Shown piece after piece: positions 49,801-55,800 of a stretch of DNA of 64,000 bases (within the stretch, counting starts at the first letter, position 1; each line of letters begins with the position of its first letter). The DNA is from Amblyomma americanum. Its lineage: Eukaryota > Arthropoda > Arachnida > Ixodida > Ixodidae. The translations under genes were made by a program, and so were the position numbers. The stretch is from NCBI RefSeq assembly GCF_052857255.1, contig NC_135507.1, positions 75,201,850 through 75,265,849 of the forward strand, read 5' to 3'. Below the pieces are notes generated by a model. The model saw nothing but the letters and a program-made list of their open reading frames with translations. It was not told the origin of the DNA and did no database searches.

Positions 49801-52800
49801 TATGAGTTTGAGTATTACATCGATGTGCTAATATGTTGCACAAAGTGATACACATTACGAATATCCCTGTGACCCACTGCCTGTATGGGCCTGTCAAGGC
49901 TCACTGTTATATAAGCTAATAAATTATTTACTACGTTCATTAGTTTGAACGAAAGGCCTGTCAAATTCACCTGAAACAAACAAGTATCTGTTAAGTGTAG
50001 CACACTCTCAGAAAAAGCTGCAAGTTCCTGCTGCACACAATTGTGCACATGGCATAACACCTTAAAAGTAAAAATAGTGATGCAATTGGCTGAGGCAACT
50101 TTGGAGCAGCCAAATGTGCCTTTTGGCACAGAAAAGTGAGCATTTGGTACACATAGATATGGTATTTTCTGCTGTATAAGTTGCGATGTTTTTTACCGTT
50201 GGTGCAACTCAACAACAACAAAAAATGGCATGCCACCATGCGCCATCTTTTGCTATTCCTAGTAACGATGCTTGAAAAGAAAACTGCAGAGCAAAAAAGA
50301 AGGATCGAGTTATTACACAGTTTTAGTACAGCATGATCCACCACCATGATCCCTTCAGTCTGCTCTCAGTTCGAGAACAACCAACACGAGGAATGCCTTT
50401 CAGCCAGTCGCTTAGCGGCTTGCTCCTCTGCCATTGGCGGTGTAATACGTAGCAATAAGCAGAGTGATCTTCAAAAATGAGTGGTTTGCTCGCAAACCGA
50501 ACAACACTTGCAACAAAACGCGATGGCGTCCCACAGATCATACAAAAGTGTAAATCCATGGATGTCGCGGGATTGCAAAACTGGGGAGTGGGGCAGACAT
50601 GGGAGAATGGGGAACTGCGGATCACAAACGCACCACAAGGAAAGAAGCTAAACATGTGCTTCAGTCGAAACAGGCGGAAAGGCGCATCACCCTGTGGCAG
50701 CAGTCTCGTGAAATCAAAGAGTCTTCGGGTATTTTTATTTCCGTGGGATTAATTTGCGGCTACATTGTCGGCGACTGAAGCTATTTAGACATGGAAACCC
50801 AAAAAACAAAAGCGAAACCGAAGTTTTCCAGAACACTCTTTAGTGCACCTTTAAGGCCCATGTTAACATTAGTGAAGGGAAACCCTCAAACCCAATCCAA
50901 CCCACTCACCCTAAAGCTAAAGGCTGCATTGAGGCAAAAAATTCGGGCTAGAGGGAACTGGTCATTTTTAAGGACAGTGGCATACATACAGCCAGACAGC
51001 ATGATCCGGTACACTGCGTTTATTTGTTACTTACTTTTTTTCACACTCATAAGCGTGAGTGGAGGTGCATGTCAGCACCTTTGGCGAGTCAGCCTTCCCC
51101 ACACACTGAAATAAGTCCCTTACCCCTGCCCTTCCCTCACCAGCAAGGCACCATTCCCACAGCACCTTCTAATCTGCTCCTTTCTTTTCACAAGTGCCGG
51201 GCAAGGAGAGCAAGGTCAGAAGCAGCGACCTTCCCTGGTCAGTAAAGGAACATGATGCCAGCTGAAGGTTGCGATGTCACTTTGGACCAACAACATCCAA
51301 CAAAAGTGACATCATAGTAGTATTTGCTAGTTTTGTTATTTGACTCCTTACCGGGTGACAATAAATACCTAAGCTACGAAACACCTCCAGGGGTTCTCCT
51401 TTTTGCAGTTACATGGTCTGTCAGACAGGCTGAGCTGCTGTAGGACGCGTCATGCTCCAGGTTAGGCTGACAAAGGTTGACTCCAACCACTACGGCTGTA
51501 TATTATTGTAAACAGTTGTACGCAAAACCGTCTCCTCATCACCGTCTTCATTGCAGCAGCACGCCAAATCGGCAAAAACCCACAACTTTACCGGTCACTT
51601 GAATCACAAGAAGAACACATGCATTACTTAATTGAATCTAAGACTGCTCTGACCGTAAGCCAACCCTAAAGAGCCGCACGAAAAAAAAAATGTCCTCGAC
51701 TGCAGGCCAGCAGAAAAACCACCAGCCAAAACCGGAACGATCTGCTGATTACCTAGGTTGTGTGACAACTCATTGCAAGCCCGGATGAATGCCAATTCGC
51801 TGTTGTCACTGAATATTTCTCAACAGCTTCCCTTGGCGCCAGCTCAACACTTCTCAAACATAACGATGGCCTTCCCATAGGCTGTTACTTTTACAGCAAG
51901 GCAGAACATGTGCTCTTTTCTTCAACATTATGCATTTGTTCTGTCAATGCCATACTCTCACTAGCTTTAAAATTCATCAATTTCCTGCAGCTCATAAGAC
52001 TAACCATAAAAGTGGCAGTGCAGTGACACCACTTAACGGGAGCGATCGCTTCCTGAAACAAAGCATGCTGCATATCGCGCCAGCTGTGCACTAAATGATG
52101 GCTGACGAATGGTGTTGGGGGAGCCTCATCCTCAAATATACAATATTTTAGTTTCGATGCCTACCATCTTACTTTGCTGGTGGTGTCTCATAAGAACCAA
52201 ACCTAAAAGCCCGCACCGGCGGCTATTGGCACCATTTTGGGCTGTGCATATGGTGTTGCAGCAGCTGCTGTGCTTGTGAATGCTACCCAAGCAACGTGAT
52301 GTTTTACGTTTACGGTGCTCCTTAAAGGGGCCCCGAAACACATTTTCAGCGCATTGTTTTGCCTATTGGTTGCATAGAATGAGTTATAGTGATGCTATTA
52401 ACATCGGTCGTACTATGTATACAGTGGTTTTTAATATTTTAATTACCTCGCAAAAACAAATTTGTGGCGCTGACGGTGTCACCATACAGTGGCGGTTTTT
52501 AGCAGCGGATATGACATCACTTTGTGCGAGCTTGATGATTGGACAAAGAGTAAATATACTGCAAATTGGGTTAATAACTAGAGATACGTTTTGTAAGTTT
52601 TTATGTTTTATATTACATTAATAAAGCCAGCTTGTTTGCATTAGATAAAAGCACTGTAAATCAAGTAAAACAAAAACACGCCACCAGAGGCACTGGCTAC
52701 ATTTTGCATCGAAGGACTTTGCGTCTCTCTGTAAGCATCCTACGACATACCACTAAACACTCATGGCTACTCTCTATGCATCTGAGAGCGGCTTTGCGGA

Positions 52801-55800
52801 GTCGATCCGATCGAGCCATTGCATTCTATAAGCGTTCGTTTCGGTCCCAAAGAAGGATGCGTTCGTTTCACATTTAGCAGGCAGTGCGCATCGTCAGTTT
52901 GTAGAGAACCACCGGGCACTGGTGCCAGAGGGCGCCACGTTCCTGTCAACACCGCTCGCTCCTTGCTCGCCGTGGCCAACAAGCCCGCTAGGAGCGACGG
53001 GCGATGGTTGGCGGTAAGCAGTAGCGGTAAGCGCTATGCTAAATGTGTCTGATATCTTGCGCAGGCTGTCACACCGTCGCAGTATTTCACGCTCGAGTTC
53101 GGACCCATAAGTAAGGGAACGTCACTGATCAGTGTTCCCTTCTGCTCCGTCGATGTGACGGTGAAGCATCACTTGGCCAGCTGGGCGTTCACATGGTTGT
53201 TGTTACCATGCAAATGGCGCTGCCAGCCTTGGAATGAACGAGTTACAGAGGACAGGCAACCATGGAGTGCAAACTTCGGCCACGTGCTAAGATAGGCTGT
53301 TTGGTTGGTAGCCCTAGTGTCTTCATTGGGAGAGTGAAATGGGAATGGGAAGCTGCGCGAAAATCCAGTTGAGGGCAGCATTTTGTTTTGTTGTATTTTG
53401 AAATTTCTTCATTGAATAACTCACGTTCCAATGCATCGATTCTCGTAATTCTTTTCGAGTCAGCATCTGTGTGACAAAGAATCCATCTGAAGCGTAACCG
53501 GCATCTGTTCGAGCGGTGTTTCGCAGCCTCTTTAACTGAGAATACAGCTGGTTTTGTGTAAGGGAGCAAACAAACCATATCATGCGAGTAAGATGTCATC
53601 AGTGCTGCATGGCAGAAATGGCTGCAAACAGCAGTAGCGCCAGCGCAACGGCGAACGGCAGTGCTCCACTTAATACCACGATGTGTATATTTTCTCTTTT
53701 GAGGAGCACATTTTTCAAGCTTCGAAATGTAACCGTAATTGTAATTGCAACTGTGGGTACAACTGCAAAGGGAAGGAACCGCATGCTAAGCTACCTATCG
53801 CGCAATGCAGGTGCAATGCAAGTTCACTGCAGTACATCTGCATCGCGCATTGTTCATCACACAGCGCAGCCTATTTCATGTATATATCTCCCAATGATGC
53901 CTGCTGCCACTTAAAGTGCTCTACCTTCATATTGCATGAAAAAATTTGAAGTTAAGCAGGTGTTTCAAACGTTGCGTATTGCCCCAGGACGCGTGATACA
54001 CACTGCACAATTCATATAAGCGTGCTAAATAATTTTTTATTGCAATATTTATACTGAGCGATTTTGGTTTCTGTTTCTGAGCGCCGGGGTGTGCTGCGAC
54101 GGTACGATCAGGGAAGAGCAGCAATCCTGGTCACATGGGCCCCAAAGTTGACGCACGTATTGCTGCGTCGTCTGCTCTCGTACAGGTGCTGTGCATAGCA
54201 GCGCCTTTCGAAATCATGTCCCAACAAACTTAGTCGGTACTGCGATATGCTGAGAAAAGCCAAGCGAGCGATGAAACCAAGCGGCTCGCTTCGGCCGATC
54301 TTAATCGCCACACCACGTATGCCAACGCGATTTCAGCGTTTTATTTCGCTTTGCCACACCGACGCCGATGTTCGGCGGACGTCTGTGTTGGTGGCCCGTA
54401 TCTGACCCTGGTCACATTACAGCAACACGATTCCTCACTTTTCCTACCGACCAATACCCGTCTCTGTCTTCACTTCGCGCTGCCAGCGCAGCCGTGCTGC
54501 AAGACTGCTCAGGGTCCCGTGGCTGCTGATTACGATATCTGCTGCTAGTTTAGCAAACAGTCCATGTATTCGCTACATGAACACCTCCAGACAATTGTAC
54601 ATGCAGAATTTAGAATTAACTGCACGAGTTCGTAACTCCTTCAGGAATGCGCCCATGACGACTGCATCTCGGCGCTACTTTTGTTTACATATCTCCATCT
54701 GTATACAGGCAGCAATTGCGCGTTAGTTCGGCATGAATTGCAAGCTGTGTTCCAATTAGGTTAAGCAAGCTCATCTATTTTGCGCCGGTTGTGGGTTTAC
54801 TTGTTTGCGCAGTGCGATAACTTTGCAAGAATCGCCGAAGAATGCGAGCGCCAGCCTGAGGAATGCTTCATAGCCAGGTTGTTGACAACATGTATATAGG
54901 ACCGGCGTTTCTAACTCGTACCTGCTTTTTTGCTTTTTCCAATGCGTCCAGTACTTGAATTTAAATTGGTTTACCTAGATGTATGTACGGCACCAATTTG
55001 AGACAAACAAAATGGCTGAATTTATTGCCCTCAAGCGACGCCGACAACAGTAGCTGCCGCCGCGGGCGCCTGCAGCATTGACTGACAGACTGGGTCACAC
55101 CTCCTAGCAGCAGCGCTTCTCGCTTGATGTATTTTTGCATCCTAAGTAGTAGACAATCCTCGACCTCAGGTCACTGTTGTCAAAACTACGCTCAATGATC
55201 ATATGTATCTGCTAAAACTTTTGAACTCGCTCTCCACAATCGCCAACATTGCACATACGAACCCGGCAGAATCGCTAGACCTATTCGTATTGCAGGTGAG
55301 CCAAAGGGTGAAGATACGAAATGTAGTAGCCGTTTCGCTTATTCGTATTACGAAGAAAGGGCACTCGGCTGCCGATATAAGGTGCCGGCTGGTGCGTCAG
55401 CACCGGCATATATGCCGATGAGCACACCGACCGCTGTGTCGCCGAAGCAGCGCGCAGCGCCTAGCCGATGCTGCCGATGTCGCGCGTCACCGTTCATAGT
55501 ACGTCACGTTACTGATATCGTTCCCAGGGCTCTACGTCACGACCTATAGCGCTAGCGATGTGCCTTCATCGTGAAAAGGATCACTTATGGACTCTGTGGA
55601 GCTCAACTAAAATACATTTTAAGCGCTTGTTGCGTGCAATACTTCGCCTTGGGTGACCTTACATACAGAGGAAGCATGCTTACTATGGCCTGAAAATTCG
55701 ATGTCCAAACCCCCTTTAAAGCATGTGTCTGCACAGCCCACCACCAGTGGCAACAATCAACCGGCAGAAACAGTAATGCCTGCTGACGCACAATGCACAG

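Noticed and set aside
53243..53599. Possible coding exon with KRITRIDALERELFNEEIS
   Set aside because: No splice context, no recognised motif and overlapping frames of similar length.
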